A stretch of 16,102 nucleotides of DNA from an uncultured Bacteroidales bacterium (GCA_937995875.1 CALKIW010000117.1:1-16102), one strand, 5' to 3'. Counted from the stretch's first letter, positions 1-6,434 are shown. Notes: generated by a model not told the origin, from the letters alone. Numbers and translations are program-made.

Positions 1-395
1 ATGAGACGATCCTTCACTTTGCCTACTGCATAGTAGTTCACGTAGAGTTTCAGGTCACGCACGCTCTGCTGTGCCAGAGAATGGGAAGTCAGGATTTCCA
101 TTTCATTGTCAATACCGTTTGAATTGGAAATCATTCCTAATGCCGCAGTTTGCATCATGTTGCGACGGCTGCTGTTCTGGTCGTTGTCTTTGATCAGAAG
201 TTTGGCCGAAGCTTGATAGATGGGGGTCTTGTAGCGCAGATAGATTGCTGCCGTTCCCAAACAGATAATCAAGGAAAGCAAAAACCACTTCCAATTCAGG
301 ATGAGAGTGGTATAAATGGTGGCAAAGTCGATAGAAGATTTTTCTTCTTCCTGTGCAGCCATTAAATTTACCTCTGCTTTTTTGTTTTCTTCCAT
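1..395 (-). CDS. Wzz/Wzc-type chain-length determinant protein, N-terminal part (cut by window edge)
   Basis: The N-terminal 131 codons of a polysaccharide chain-length or export protein of the Wzz family are visible; the rest lies left of the window. The start is the ATG at 395-393, reading MEENKKAEVNLMAAQEEE, a charged cytoplasmic segment. A transmembrane helix follows at about residues 36-53 (WFLLSLIICLGTAAIYL), then the family's typical entry into the periplasmic domain (YKTPIYQASAKLLIKD) and an NEMEILTSHSLAQQSV stretch. The family controls the length of O-antigen, capsule or exopolysaccharide from the inner membrane; Bacteroidetes members often carry a C-terminal tyrosine kinase, which cannot be judged here. 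It begins 9 nt after the rfbA stop codon, so the two are very probably co-transcribed. Confidence 0.85.
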   Translation of the reverse strand, partial: MEENKKAEVNLMAAQEEEKSSIDFATIYTTLILNWKWFLLSLIICLGTAAIYLRYKTPIYQASAKLLIKDNDQNSSRRNMMQTAALGMISNSNGIDNEMEILTSHSLAQQSVRDLKLYVNYYAVGKVKDRL

Positions 396-404
396 TTCTT
401 TTAT

Positions 405-1301
405 TTAAATATTGTTTTCAATCTTTTCTTCCTCTGCCAGACGCAGCAGGTATTTGCCGTATTCGTTTTTGGCCATCGGGGTGGCATCCTCTATGAGTTG
501 CTCGCGACTTATCCATCCTTGCGTATAGGCAATTTCTTCCAGACAGGCAATTTTCAGCCCCTGTCGTTTTTCTATCACTTCGATGAATGTGCTCGCTTCC
601 GACAGACTGTCGTGCGTGCCCGTGTCGAGCCATGCAAAACCGCGTGGCAGGGTCTGTACCTTCAACGCCTCGCGAGCCAGATATTCCTGATTCACCGTAG
701 TAATTTCCAGTTCTCCCCGATCGCTGGGCTTGATGTGTTTTGCAATGTCTACCACGCTGTTGGGATAGAAGTATAACCCCACTACGGCATAATTACTCTT
801 TGGATTTTCGGGCTTCTCCTCAATGCTGAGGCAGTTGCCGTCACTGTCGAACTCTGCCACGCCGTATCGTTCGGGGTCGTTCACATAGTACCCGAACACC
901 GTAGCCCCGTCTTCGTAGACAGCAGTGTCCACGCTCTCTTGCAGCAGTCGGGTGAAACCGGCACCATGAAAAATATTGTCGCCCAAAACCAGGCATACGC
1001 TGTCGTTGCCAATAAATTCTTCTCCAATGATAAAGGCTTGTGCCAAACCGTCCGGACTGGGCTGCTCGGCATATTCAAAACGTACGCCAAGCTCATGCCC
1101 GTCTCCCAACAGACGCTTGAAACCGGGAAGGTCGTGCGGGGTAGAGATGATGAGTATGTCTCGAATACCGGCCAGCATCAATACTGACACGGGGTAGTAT
1201 ATCATAGGTTTATCGAAAATCGGAATGAGCTGCTTGCTGATTCCCTTCGTGATGGGATAGAGCCGTGTTCCGGATCCACCTGCTAATACTATTCCTTTCA
1301 T
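405..1301 (-). CDS. rfbA: Glucose-1-phosphate thymidylyltransferase (RmlA/RfbA)
   Basis: RfbA joins glucose-1-phosphate and dTTP to give dTDP-glucose, the first step of dTDP-L-rhamnose and related sugar synthesis, in the cytoplasm. The protein has 298 residues from the ATG at 1301, the normal size of the family. It opens MKGIVLAGGSGTRLYP, the nucleotide-binding signature, followed by KGISKQLIPIFDKPMIYYP and later VLGDNIFHG and GFAWLDTGTHDSL, all typical of RmlA. An in-frame ATG at 1370 would add 23 residues that do not belong to the family and would precede the conserved beta-strand, so 1301 is preferred. A TAnnTTTG element at 1436-1429 is the likely promoter. rfbB, C and D are not in the window. 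The following gene is a Wzz-type protein, which places this in a surface polysaccharide locus extending left. Confidence 0.96.
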   Translation of the reverse strand: MKGIVLAGGSGTRLYPITKGISKQLIPIFDKPMIYYPVSVLMLAGIRDILIISTPHDLPGFKRLLGDGHELGVRFEYAEQPSPDGLAQAFIIGEEFIGNDSVCLVLGDNIFHGAGFTRLLQESVDTAVYEDGATVFGYYVNDPERYGVAEFDSDGNCLSIEEKPENPKSNYAVVGLYFYPNSVVDIAKHIKPSDRGELEITTVNQEYLAREALKVQTLPRGFAWLDTGTHDSLSEASTFIEVIEKRQGLKIACLEEIAYTQGWISREQLIEDATPMAKNEYGKYLLRLAEEEKIENNI

Positions 1302-1428
1302 TATGTCTTTGTTATGTTTTTTATAACCACTTCGATGGCTCTCCAATGGCTGAATTGTGATTGGACGCACTGCGAAGTATCTCTATAATGCTGTATATCC
1401 TTTATGTTATGTTGTTGATTTTACCGCA

Positions 1429-1436
1429 CAAAGGTA
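1429..1436 (-). promoter_or_regulatory. Probable -7 promoter element for rfbA
   Basis: On the minus strand this reads TACCTTTG, a perfect match to the Bacteroidetes TAnnTTTG box. Transcription would start near 1422 and give a leader of about 120 nt before the rfbA ATG. I see no clear TTTG at the -33 position, so the call rests on the -7 box and its location. Confidence 0.5.
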
Positions 1437-1831
1437 AACATTTAAATTGATAAATTGTGATTTGTAATAGGAAAATGTTGTATTTGTTTATGAATTACCT
1501 GTTTTTGAACGTTCCTTGCTTCTTCAGGATTCATGTGTCTGCGGCATAGATTGTTGAAGGGAGCTTTGCCGAAACATTGTCAATCGCGGTTTTAAAACAG
1601 TCGTGGTTTGTCGGATTCCGTTAGACAAGCTACGGCGTTGGTGATAAATGATTATGGGCTTGAGTGAAACGTAAATCTTAACCATAAATGTTTACAATGA
1701 CGTTCAAATACAGCGCGAATTTCAAAACAAAAAATCTTTTGTCCGAAATAATCGAATTTTGACGCTTTTTCTTAGTTGGTTGATAGTCAAACACTTGTGG
1801 GTTTAAAGGTCTGTGGCATTATTTTTTTTGA

Positions 1832-1941
1832 AAAAACGCACTGCCGTTAAGCCCAGACGGCAGTGCGTTTAGGCCTTTGTCGCATTGCGTTTAGGCCTCC
1901 GCCGTACTGCGGTTGAGGCGTTTCGGATGAGCCGTTAGGGG
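1832..1941. repeat. Degenerate tandem array with 22-bp period (five units), family A
   Basis: Five consecutive 22-nt blocks (1832, 1854, 1876, 1898, 1920) share a layout: variable first four or five bases, then a core close to CGCAnTGCG, then GTTnAGGCC or a near match at the end. The second, third and fourth blocks are the most alike. The third block contains CTTTGTCGCATTGCG, which recurs exactly at 12018-12032 in another divergent intergenic region. No spacers separate the units, so this is not a CRISPR. Function unknown; it resembles a REP-like dispersed repeat. Confidence 0.65.
1834..1870 (-). terminator. Strong hairpin, terminator-like on the minus strand
   Basis: Two perfect 14-nt arms, AAACGCACTGCCGT at 1834-1847 and its complement at 1857-1870, enclose a 9-nt loop. 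Read on the minus strand the stem runs straight into TTTTTT, as in an intrinsic terminator; on the plus strand there is no T-run. No minus-strand gene is visible upstream (1871-2233), so it may instead be part of the repeat element in which it lies. Confidence 0.5.
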
Positions 1942-2160
1942 CTATCCGTATTTCCCTCGTAGCGTTTTGAGTTCAGAATGAGGGTGTGAGCATTGCCATA
2001 ACGGCATTTTCTGTGCTATAATTCAAAATTTCAAAGCTCGAAAATCGGTATCTTTTCTTGACAAGACAAAGTGTCCTGTCTTCGCCTGCAAAGACTTTTT
2101 TGAGGTTAAGGACTGATGCGGATAACATTCTCAGAAAGCGTTTTTATTTGCATAAAAAAT

Positions 2161-2191
2161 TTTGATTTCTCATGATATTATGGTAATTTTG
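2161..2191 (+). promoter_or_regulatory. Promoter of the 2234 gene (-33 TTTG, -7 TAATTTTG)
   Basis: TTTG at 2161-2164 is followed after exactly 19 bp by TAATTTTG at 2184-2191, a full match to the Bacteroidetes primary-sigma consensus. Transcription would begin near 2197, giving a leader of about 35-40 nt. Confidence 0.78.
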
Positions 2192-2233
2192 CAATAGTTT
2201 ATATGTTCAAATAGTTCGAAATTAAAAATTATC

Positions 2234-2872
2234 ATGGGAATATTATCAAAAATCTTCGGAAAAAAGTCGCAAGAGGAGAAGACCGGTGGCATGCAAGACT
2301 ACATGACACTGGTAAGAATTTACTTCCAGGCTGCCCTTGCTTCGCATCTGGGAATCACCAATCTTGCGATGCTGCCCGATCTCAGAATGTTTAAGACCAC
2401 GCTCCGTGTGCCAACCCAGAACAACAAACTTGGGGTGGGAGAGAAGGCATACTGTAAGAAAATGATGAAGGAAATTTATGGAGTGGACGACAGTTTTTTC
2501 AAGGAAATAGATCAGAGCATCCGCAGAAACTGTAAGAAGCTGCCCGATATGCAGGTTTACATGATACAATTCCAGAATTTCTCGCAGGATTTGATGATGC
2601 TTATCGGTAACCTGATGAAGTTCAAGCTGCGTGTGCCGACTATCTTCAAGAAGTCGATCTACGCAATGACAGAAAAAACCGTCAACGATATTTTCACGAA
2701 GAACAACTTTACCGATGCCGGTATCATTAAGTCTGTCATGGGCGTGCGCAAGTACAACCAGAGACTGGGTTTTTCGCAGCAGTGGGTGAGCGACTTTGTT
2801 TATCAGGTTGTGATGCTTGCCAAGAAAAATCCACAGTCGGGACAGGAGGATGCTGCTCAGGTAAAAAAATAA
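2234..2872 (+). CDS. Conserved hypothetical protein with internal duplication
   Basis: I do not recognise a named family for this 212-residue protein. It is soluble, rich in lysine and methionine, mostly helical by composition, and has no signal peptide or transmembrane span. It opens MGILSKIFGKK, a short amphipathic, basic segment of the kind that can touch membranes. The sequence appears internally duplicated: KTTLRVPT (residues 54-61) and FKLRVPT (130-136) are each followed about 9-10 residues later by an EK and a helical stretch. The C-terminal dozen residues are low-complexity and polar. It has its own consensus promoter and is separated by 250 bp from the coiled-coil/zapA/rny cluster, so it is probably a separate transcript. 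Codon use looks like its neighbours. The start ATG fits the promoter position. Confidence 0.85.
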   Translation: MGILSKIFGKKSQEEKTGGMQDYMTLVRIYFQAALASHLGITNLAMLPDLRMFKTTLRVPTQNNKLGVGEKAYCKKMMKEIYGVDDSFFKEIDQSIRRNCKKLPDMQVYMIQFQNFSQDLMMLIGNLMKFKLRVPTIFKKSIYAMTEKTVNDIFTKNNFTDAGIIKSVMGVRKYNQRLGFSQQWVSDFVYQVVMLAKKNPQSGQEDAAQVKK

Positions 2873-2913
2873 GAGAGCGAAACACAGGAAGCCAAGAGAA
2901 GGGACGGACGAGC

Positions 2914-2933
2914 GGGCAAATGCTGTGCCCTTT
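2914..2933 (+). terminator. Weak hairpin after the 2234 gene
   Basis: GGGCA (2914-2918) and TGCCC (2926-2930) pair around a 7-nt loop and are followed by TTT and then AT-rich sequence. It lies about 40 nt after the stop codon. The short stem makes this a tentative terminator. Confidence 0.3.
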
Positions 2934-2965
2934 ATAAAATCTGCCGTTCTACACTACGGGTTGAG

Positions 2966-3022
2966 AAGCGTTACTTAGTATAGAGTTCTTCGTACTCTTG
3001 TCTATTCACGCTTTTCCTTTTG
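2966..3022 (+). terminator. Nested hairpin with T-rich tail upstream of the zapA cluster
   Basis: AAGCGT (2966-2971) pairs with ACGCTT (3008-3013), and inside them AGAGT (2982-2986) pairs with ACTCT (2994-2998). The outer arm leads into TTTTCCTTTT. It could terminate the 2234 transcript or be a structured RNA element; the gap 2873-3120 contains no open frame of note. Confidence 0.3.
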
Positions 3023-3075
3023 TTCTTCTGCGCATCTCTTTTTCCTTTCTTAGACAAAGATTTAGGTCGAATTGC

Positions 3076-3106
3076 TTGCAATTCTCATTGAAAAGATTTA
3101 AATTTG
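3076..3106 (+). promoter_or_regulatory. Promoter of the coiled-coil/zapA/rny cluster
   Basis: TTG at 3076-3078 is followed after 20 bp by TAAATTTG at 3099-3106. Transcription would begin near 3112, only about 10 nt before the first start codon, so the leader is very short. Confidence 0.65.
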
Positions 3107-3120
3107 CAGAAAATTGAATC

Positions 3121-3420
3121 GTGATGGGTGCTACTGAAAAAACAATCGATACGTTTGCCACTCGTGTAAGACAGATGATTCTCCAGTATCATGATTTGAA
3201 ACAGGAGAATGCAGGCCTATATGCTATGGTGGACGAGAGAGATGCCAAGCTGAAGAAGCTTGAAGCACAGTTGAAGCAGGTCCGGAACGATTATGATATG
3301 TTGAAGTTGGCCAAAATGCTGGAGGTGACGGATGGGGATCTTGAAGAAGCCAAGAAGCGTGTGGCCAGACTTGTCAGAGACGTTAATAAGTGTATTACTC
3401 TGCTGAGTGAAAAATCATAG
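3121..3420 (+). CDS. Small coiled-coil protein upstream of zapA (ZapB-like in architecture)
   Basis: This is a protein of 98-99 residues with no membrane segment. The first codon in frame is a GTG at 3121 directly followed by an ATG at 3124, either of which could be used. Residues 20-60 and 72-95 are heptad-rich and highly charged (LYAMVDERDAKLKKLEAQLK), predicting a coiled coil. It lies 6 nt before zapA and so is almost certainly co-transcribed and probably translated with it. A short coiled-coil protein next to ZapA suggests a division-ring partner analogous to ZapB; that is inference from size, coiled coil and position, since I cannot claim sequence homology to ZapB. Confidence 0.82.
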   Translation: MMGATEKTIDTFATRVRQMILQYHDLKQENAGLYAMVDERDAKLKKLEAQLKQVRNDYDMLKLAKMLEVTDGDLEEAKKRVARLVRDVNKCITLLSEKS

Positions 3421-3426
3421 GACGCG

Positions 3427-3732
3427 ATGACAGAATCAGACTCAAACAAAATAAATATAAGGTTACACATTTACGATACGGAAATAATGGTTCGTGTTCC
3501 CAGAGAAGACGAGGCATTATATCGTAGGGGAGCAGATCTCATCAACGAGCTCATGAATGCTTATTTTGCCAATTTCAAAGGAAGCAAGAGCGATAAGGAG
3601 ATCACCTATTTCGCAATGATAGACTTGGCGCTCAGACATGAGCGACAGCTTAGCCGTAACGACACGAAACCTTATAAAGATATTCTTTTGACGCTGACTT
3701 CTGAAATTGAATCCGAACTTGGCAGGAAGTAG
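3427..3732 (+). CDS. zapA: Cell division protein ZapA
   Basis: ZapA is a small cytoplasmic protein that bundles FtsZ filaments and stabilises the Z-ring. The 101-residue protein has the family's layout: an N-terminal strand region (INIRLHIYDTEIMVRVPRED), the conserved segment around EALYRRGADLINELM, a middle motif (YFAMIDLALRHERQ) and a C-terminal helix ending in LTSEIESELGRK, which would form the dimer coiled coil. It sits between a short coiled-coil gene (6 nt upstream) and rny (39 nt downstream) in one apparent operon. It is slightly short for the family but complete. No separate promoter is visible between these genes. Confidence 0.9.
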   Translation: MTESDSNKINIRLHIYDTEIMVRVPREDEALYRRGADLINELMNAYFANFKGSKSDKEITYFAMIDLALRHERQLSRNDTKPYKDILLTLTSEIESELGRK

Positions 3733-3771
3733 TGTGGAAAAGAATATTAATTTTACAAATATTTACATTTA

Positions 3772-5307
3772 ATGATAAGTACTATAATAGCAGTCCTAAC
3801 AGCCTTAATTGTAGGTGGACTGATAGGCTACGCCGTCTTTAGGTATGTGATTACCGGAAAGTGCAGGCAGATAATTAGTTCGGCTGAGAAAGAAGCTGAG
3901 GTGTTGAAAGAAAAGAAGTTGCTGGAGGTAAAGGAAATGTACCTCAATCAGAAGAGCGATTTGGAACAGGAAGCTCAGCAGCGGAACAAGAAGATTCAAC
4001 AAAACGAAAATCGCCTGAAGCAGCGTGAACTGACGCTCAACCAGCGACAGGAAGAAATAAACCGCAAACGACAGGAGGTAGACCAGTATCAAGTGCGTGT
4101 GGACAGTGAGAAGAAACTCCTGACCGCAAAACAGGCAGAACTGGAAAAAATGCGTGAACAGGAGCGCACGAAACTTGAGGAACTTTCCGGGTTGTCGGCA
4201 GAAGAGGCTAAAAACCGTTTGGTGGAGAGCATGAGGGGCAAGGCGCGCTTGGATGCTGAAAGCTACATAAACGAGGTGATGGATCAGGCTAAGCTGGATG
4301 CCAACCAGAAAGCTAAGAAGATTGTTATCCAAACCATTCAGCGTGTGGCTACCGAGACGGCTATCGAAAATTCGGTGAGCGTGTTCCATATCGACAACGA
4401 TGAGGTTAAGGGGCGCATCATTGGGCGTGAAGGCCGAAACATCAGGGCTTTGGAAGCTGCAACGGGAGTTGAAATCGTAGTGGACGATACGCCGGAATCT
4501 ATCATGATTTCTGCTTTCGACCCTGTGCGTCGTGAAATATGCCGTTTGGCCCTCCACCAGTTGGTGGCCGACGGGCGCATCCACCCGGCCCGTATAGAGG
4601 AAGTAGTGGCCAAGGTGAAGAAACAACTTGACAACGAAATCATAGAGACTGGGAAGCGCACTGCCATCGACTTGGGTATTCACGGGTTGCATCCTGATTT
4701 GGTGCGCATTGTCGGTAAGATGAAATATCGTTCTTCTTATGGTCAGAACTTGTTGCAGCATGCTCGTGAAACGGCCAATCTATGTGCGGTAATGGCTGCT
4801 GAGTTGGGTCTGAATCCGAAGAAGGCAAAGCGTGCCGGACTGTTGCACGACATCGGAAAGGTGCCTGACGAGGAGAGCGAGTTGCCCCACGCTTTGTTGG
4901 GCGGCAAGATGGCCGAACGCTGCAAGGAGAAACCCGAAATTGTGAATGCAATTGCTGCACACCATGACGAAGTGGAGATGCAGACGCTTCTTGCTCCGAT
5001 TGTGCAGGTGTGCGATGCCATTTCCGGTGCCCGGCCGGGTGCTCGCCGTGAAATTGTCGAAGCCTATATCAAACGTCTCAATGACCTTGAAGCCGTAGCG
5101 ATGAGCTATCCGGGTGTGACCAAGACCTATGCCATTCAGGCCGGTCGAGAGCTGCGTGTTATTGTTGGTGCCGACAAAATGACCGATGAGGAAAGCACAA
5201 ACCTGAGCAACGACATTGCTGAGAAAATTCAGAATGAGATGACTTATCCGGGTCAGGTGAAGATCACGGTGATACGCGAGACTCGTTCGGTGGCATACGC
5301 TAAGTAA
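3772..5307 (+). CDS. rny: Ribonuclease Y
   Basis: RNase Y is a membrane-anchored endoribonuclease that starts mRNA decay. The 511-residue product shows every expected part: an N-terminal transmembrane helix (residues 3-24, IIAVLTALIVGGLIGYAVF), a long charged coiled coil (about 35-190), a KH RNA-binding domain with its GxxG loop (RIIGREGRN, around 215-223), and an HD hydrolase domain with the metal-binding pair H359-D360 in GLLHDIGKV, plus H330, H397/H398 and D415. The length matches the family. It ends the zapA cluster and is followed by a strong hairpin at 5329-5363. Long minus-strand open frames inside it are antisense shadows caused by its codon use. Confidence 0.97.
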   Translation: MISTIIAVLTALIVGGLIGYAVFRYVITGKCRQIISSAEKEAEVLKEKKLLEVKEMYLNQKSDLEQEAQQRNKKIQQNENRLKQRELTLNQRQEEINRKRQEVDQYQVRVDSEKKLLTAKQAELEKMREQERTKLEELSGLSAEEAKNRLVESMRGKARLDAESYINEVMDQAKLDANQKAKKIVIQTIQRVATETAIENSVSVFHIDNDEVKGRIIGREGRNIRALEAATGVEIVVDDTPESIMISAFDPVRREICRLALHQLVADGRIHPARIEEVVAKVKKQLDNEIIETGKRTAIDLGIHGLHPDLVRIVGKMKYRSSYGQNLLQHARETANLCAVMAAELGLNPKKAKRAGLLHDIGKVPDEESELPHALLGGKMAERCKEKPEIVNAIAAHHDEVEMQTLLAPIVQVCDAISGARPGARREIVEAYIKRLNDLEAVAMSYPGVTKTYAIQAGRELRVIVGADKMTDEESTNLSNDIAEKIQNEMTYPGQVKITVIRETRSVAYAK

Positions 5308-5328
5308 ATTTGGGCTTACAATATATTG

Positions 5329-5363
5329 TTTCGGGGCATTCTCAAATAGAGGATGCCCCGAAA
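5329..5363 (+). terminator. Terminator hairpin after rny
   Basis: TTTCGGGGCAT at 5329-5339 pairs with its complement at 5353-5363; a G-T wobble and three more pairs extend the stem to 15 bp with an AAATA loop. It begins 21 nt after the rny stop. A long T-run is absent (TATTTG follows), so it may also act as a 3'-end stabiliser. Confidence 0.7.
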
Positions 5364-5534
5364 TATTTGCATACATCTCCGTAACATTTGCTGCTATATG
5401 CGTGCTTGCAACACGCTTGATGGTGGAATATGTATGGTCGCGGGCGAGGTGTAATTGTAAAAGATCACTTTTAGGCAATATTCCTACGCACACTTAAATC
5501 TTTAGAGATGAATCCATGACAGTCGTTTTGCACA

Positions 5535-5732
5535 GGTCGCTATATAATCTTCTATAGGTCTCTCTATAACTTCGTGTATATTTCTGTATAACTTCGTGTA
5601 GGTCTCTGTATAGCTTCGTGTGGGTCTCTGTATAGCTTCGTGTGGGTCTCTGTATAACTTCGTGTGGGTCTCTCTATAGCTTCGTGTGGGTCTCTGTATA
5701 GCTTCGTGTAGGTCTCTGTATAGCCCCGTGTC
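5535..5732. repeat. Tandem array of nine 22-bp repeats, family B
   Basis: Nine head-to-tail units of exactly 22 bp start at 5535, 5557, 5579, 5601, 5623, 5645, 5667, 5689 and 5711. The typical unit begins GGTCTCTGTATAGCTTCGTG and ends in TG or TA. The central units (5601-5710) differ by only one to three bases; the outer units are degenerate, 5535 most of all. There are no spacers, so it is not a CRISPR. On the minus strand the unit has no stop codon in any frame, which creates a repetitive but probably non-coding open frame. The sequence is unrelated to the family A arrays although the period is the same. Confidence 0.93.
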
Positions 5733-5803
5733 TGCGCATGAAAGTTGTTTTTTGTATATAAATCAGAAAAAATCATTAAAAAAGAAATATTTATCGTATA
5801 AAA

Positions 5804-5835
5804 TTTGCAGGGTCTTCGGAAAGTTAGTACTTTTG
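5804..5835 (+). promoter_or_regulatory. Promoter of a candidate small RNA
   Basis: TTTG at 5804-5807, a 20-bp spacer and TACTTTTG at 5828-5835 form a full consensus promoter. No start codon with a usable reading frame follows before the terminator at 5930-5962. Confidence 0.72.
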
Positions 5836-5840
5836 CCACG

Positions 5841-5960
5841 TAGATAAGAAAATAAGAGTCCTTAGTGACTTTAAGAATATTTTTTTGATTTGTTTTAGTA
5901 GATTAGTTTTTAAGTAGTTTGTTTTTAGGAATCGGTTGTCGTGATGACATCCGATTTTTT
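5841..5960 (+). ncRNA. Candidate small RNA of about 120 nt (own promoter and terminator)
   Basis: A consensus promoter (5804-5835) and a textbook intrinsic terminator (5930-5962) delimit a transcript of about 120 nt with no credible open frame. The body is A/U-rich, with a small AGUC/GACU hairpin near the 5' end and near-repeated UUUUAGUAG and UUUUUAAGUAG segments in the middle, which could be single-stranded pairing regions. I do not recognise a known RNA family. It could alternatively be an attenuated leader for the small membrane protein at 5995, although that gene has its own promoter right after the terminator. The ends are inferred, not measured. Confidence 0.5.
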
Positions 5961-5962
5961 TT
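5930..5962 (+). terminator. Intrinsic terminator of the candidate small RNA
   Basis: AATCGG (5930-5935) pairs with CCGATT (5951-5956), and after one T-T mismatch TGTC (5937-5940) pairs with GACA (5946-5949) around a GTGAT loop. Eight Ts follow (5955-5962). The end of the T-tract is shared with the -33 TTTG of the next promoter. Confidence 0.85.
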
Positions 5963-5990
5963 GTGCTTACTGAAAAATACATTACCTTTG
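5960..5990 (+). promoter_or_regulatory. Promoter abutting the small membrane protein start
   Basis: TTTG at 5960-5963, a 19-bp spacer and TACCTTTG at 5983-5990 match the consensus fully. The ATG of the next gene is at 5995, only four bases after the -7 box, so the transcript would start at or within a few bases of the start codon. Confidence 0.75.
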
Positions 5991-5994
5991 CAAC

Positions 5995-6228
5995 ATGAAA
6001 CCAAAGTTACATCTCGACTGGAAAAAGGCATTGATATTCTTACTTGTCTCTGCCGGTCTCATCTATATCACCAAGTCTGCTCTGATGTCGATAGGCATTA
6101 TATTATTGCTGTTTGTAGCAGACAATTTGTTGGCTGATTGGGAATATCGTCGAAAAACGAAGCGTATTTTTGACGATATGAGAAAGGAGCATGAGGAGAA
6201 AGAAAAGCAAGACAGTAGAGACAAGTGA
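5995..6228 (+). CDS. Small membrane protein, hypothetical
   Basis: A 77-residue protein not assigned to a named family. MKPKLHLDWKK gives a basic start, then residues 12-45 form one long or two closely spaced hydrophobic segments (ALIFLLVSAGLIYITKSAL and IGIILLLFVADNLLA), followed by a strongly charged cytoplasmic tail (RRKTKRIFDDMRKEHEEKEK). Positive charges on both sides of the hydrophobic region fit a short hairpin with both ends in the cytoplasm. The consensus promoter ends four bases before its ATG, implying a leaderless or nearly leaderless mRNA. An overlapping frame at 5919-6137 starts before that promoter and lacks protein-like composition. A hydrophobic core with a charged tail and a dedicated promoter make this a likely real gene. 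Confidence 0.72.
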   Translation: MKPKLHLDWKKALIFLLVSAGLIYITKSALMSIGIILLLFVADNLLADWEYRRKTKRIFDDMRKEHEEKEKQDSRDK

Positions 6229-6434
6229 GAGGAAAGTAATTTCCGATGTACTCGATGCAAAGGAAAAAGGATGTATCAATTCAGAATAGAAGACCAGACA
6301 TTCAAGAGTAGATATGTTGTGTACATATATACGGAATGTATTCTTTGCAGAAAGAAAACTGTGGTTATGTCTTAAATTCTTTATGGTTTGGTATGGTCGA
6401 TAACGTGACTTCTTCGATTCTTTCAATAGCAATG

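Larger units (their letters stand above)
1302..2233. other. Gene-free divergent intergenic region between rfbA and the 2234 gene
   Basis: No open reading frame with protein-like composition is visible on either strand over about 930 bp. The region holds the rfbA promoter element (1429-1436), a 22-bp-periodic degenerate repeat array with a perfect inverted repeat (1832-1941), and the promoter of the next gene (2161-2191). The stretch 1440-1830 is AT-rich and shows nothing I can name. It is unusually long for a divergent promoter region. Confidence 0.7.

Noticed and set aside
405..1370. Longer rfbA start at 1370
   Set aside because: The extra 23 residues do not fit the family; the conserved N-terminal strand begins at the ATG at 1301.
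2873..3120. 6S RNA next to zapA, as in many bacteria
   Set aside because: No long rod with a central bubble could be folded by eye and no promoter precedes it; the gap between zapA and rny is only 39 nt.
3805..4761. 318-residue minus-strand open frame inside rny, and others at 4338-5493
   Set aside because: They are antisense to a complete RNase Y gene, have no family-like motifs or promoters, and reflect its codon composition.
5535..5732. CRISPR array
   Set aside because: Repeats are contiguous with no unique spacers, and no cas genes are present.
5564..5839. 91-residue minus-strand repetitive open frame over the 22-bp array
   Set aside because: It exists because the repeat unit lacks stop codons on that strand; its start lies within the candidate RNA promoter and no minus-strand promoter is visible.
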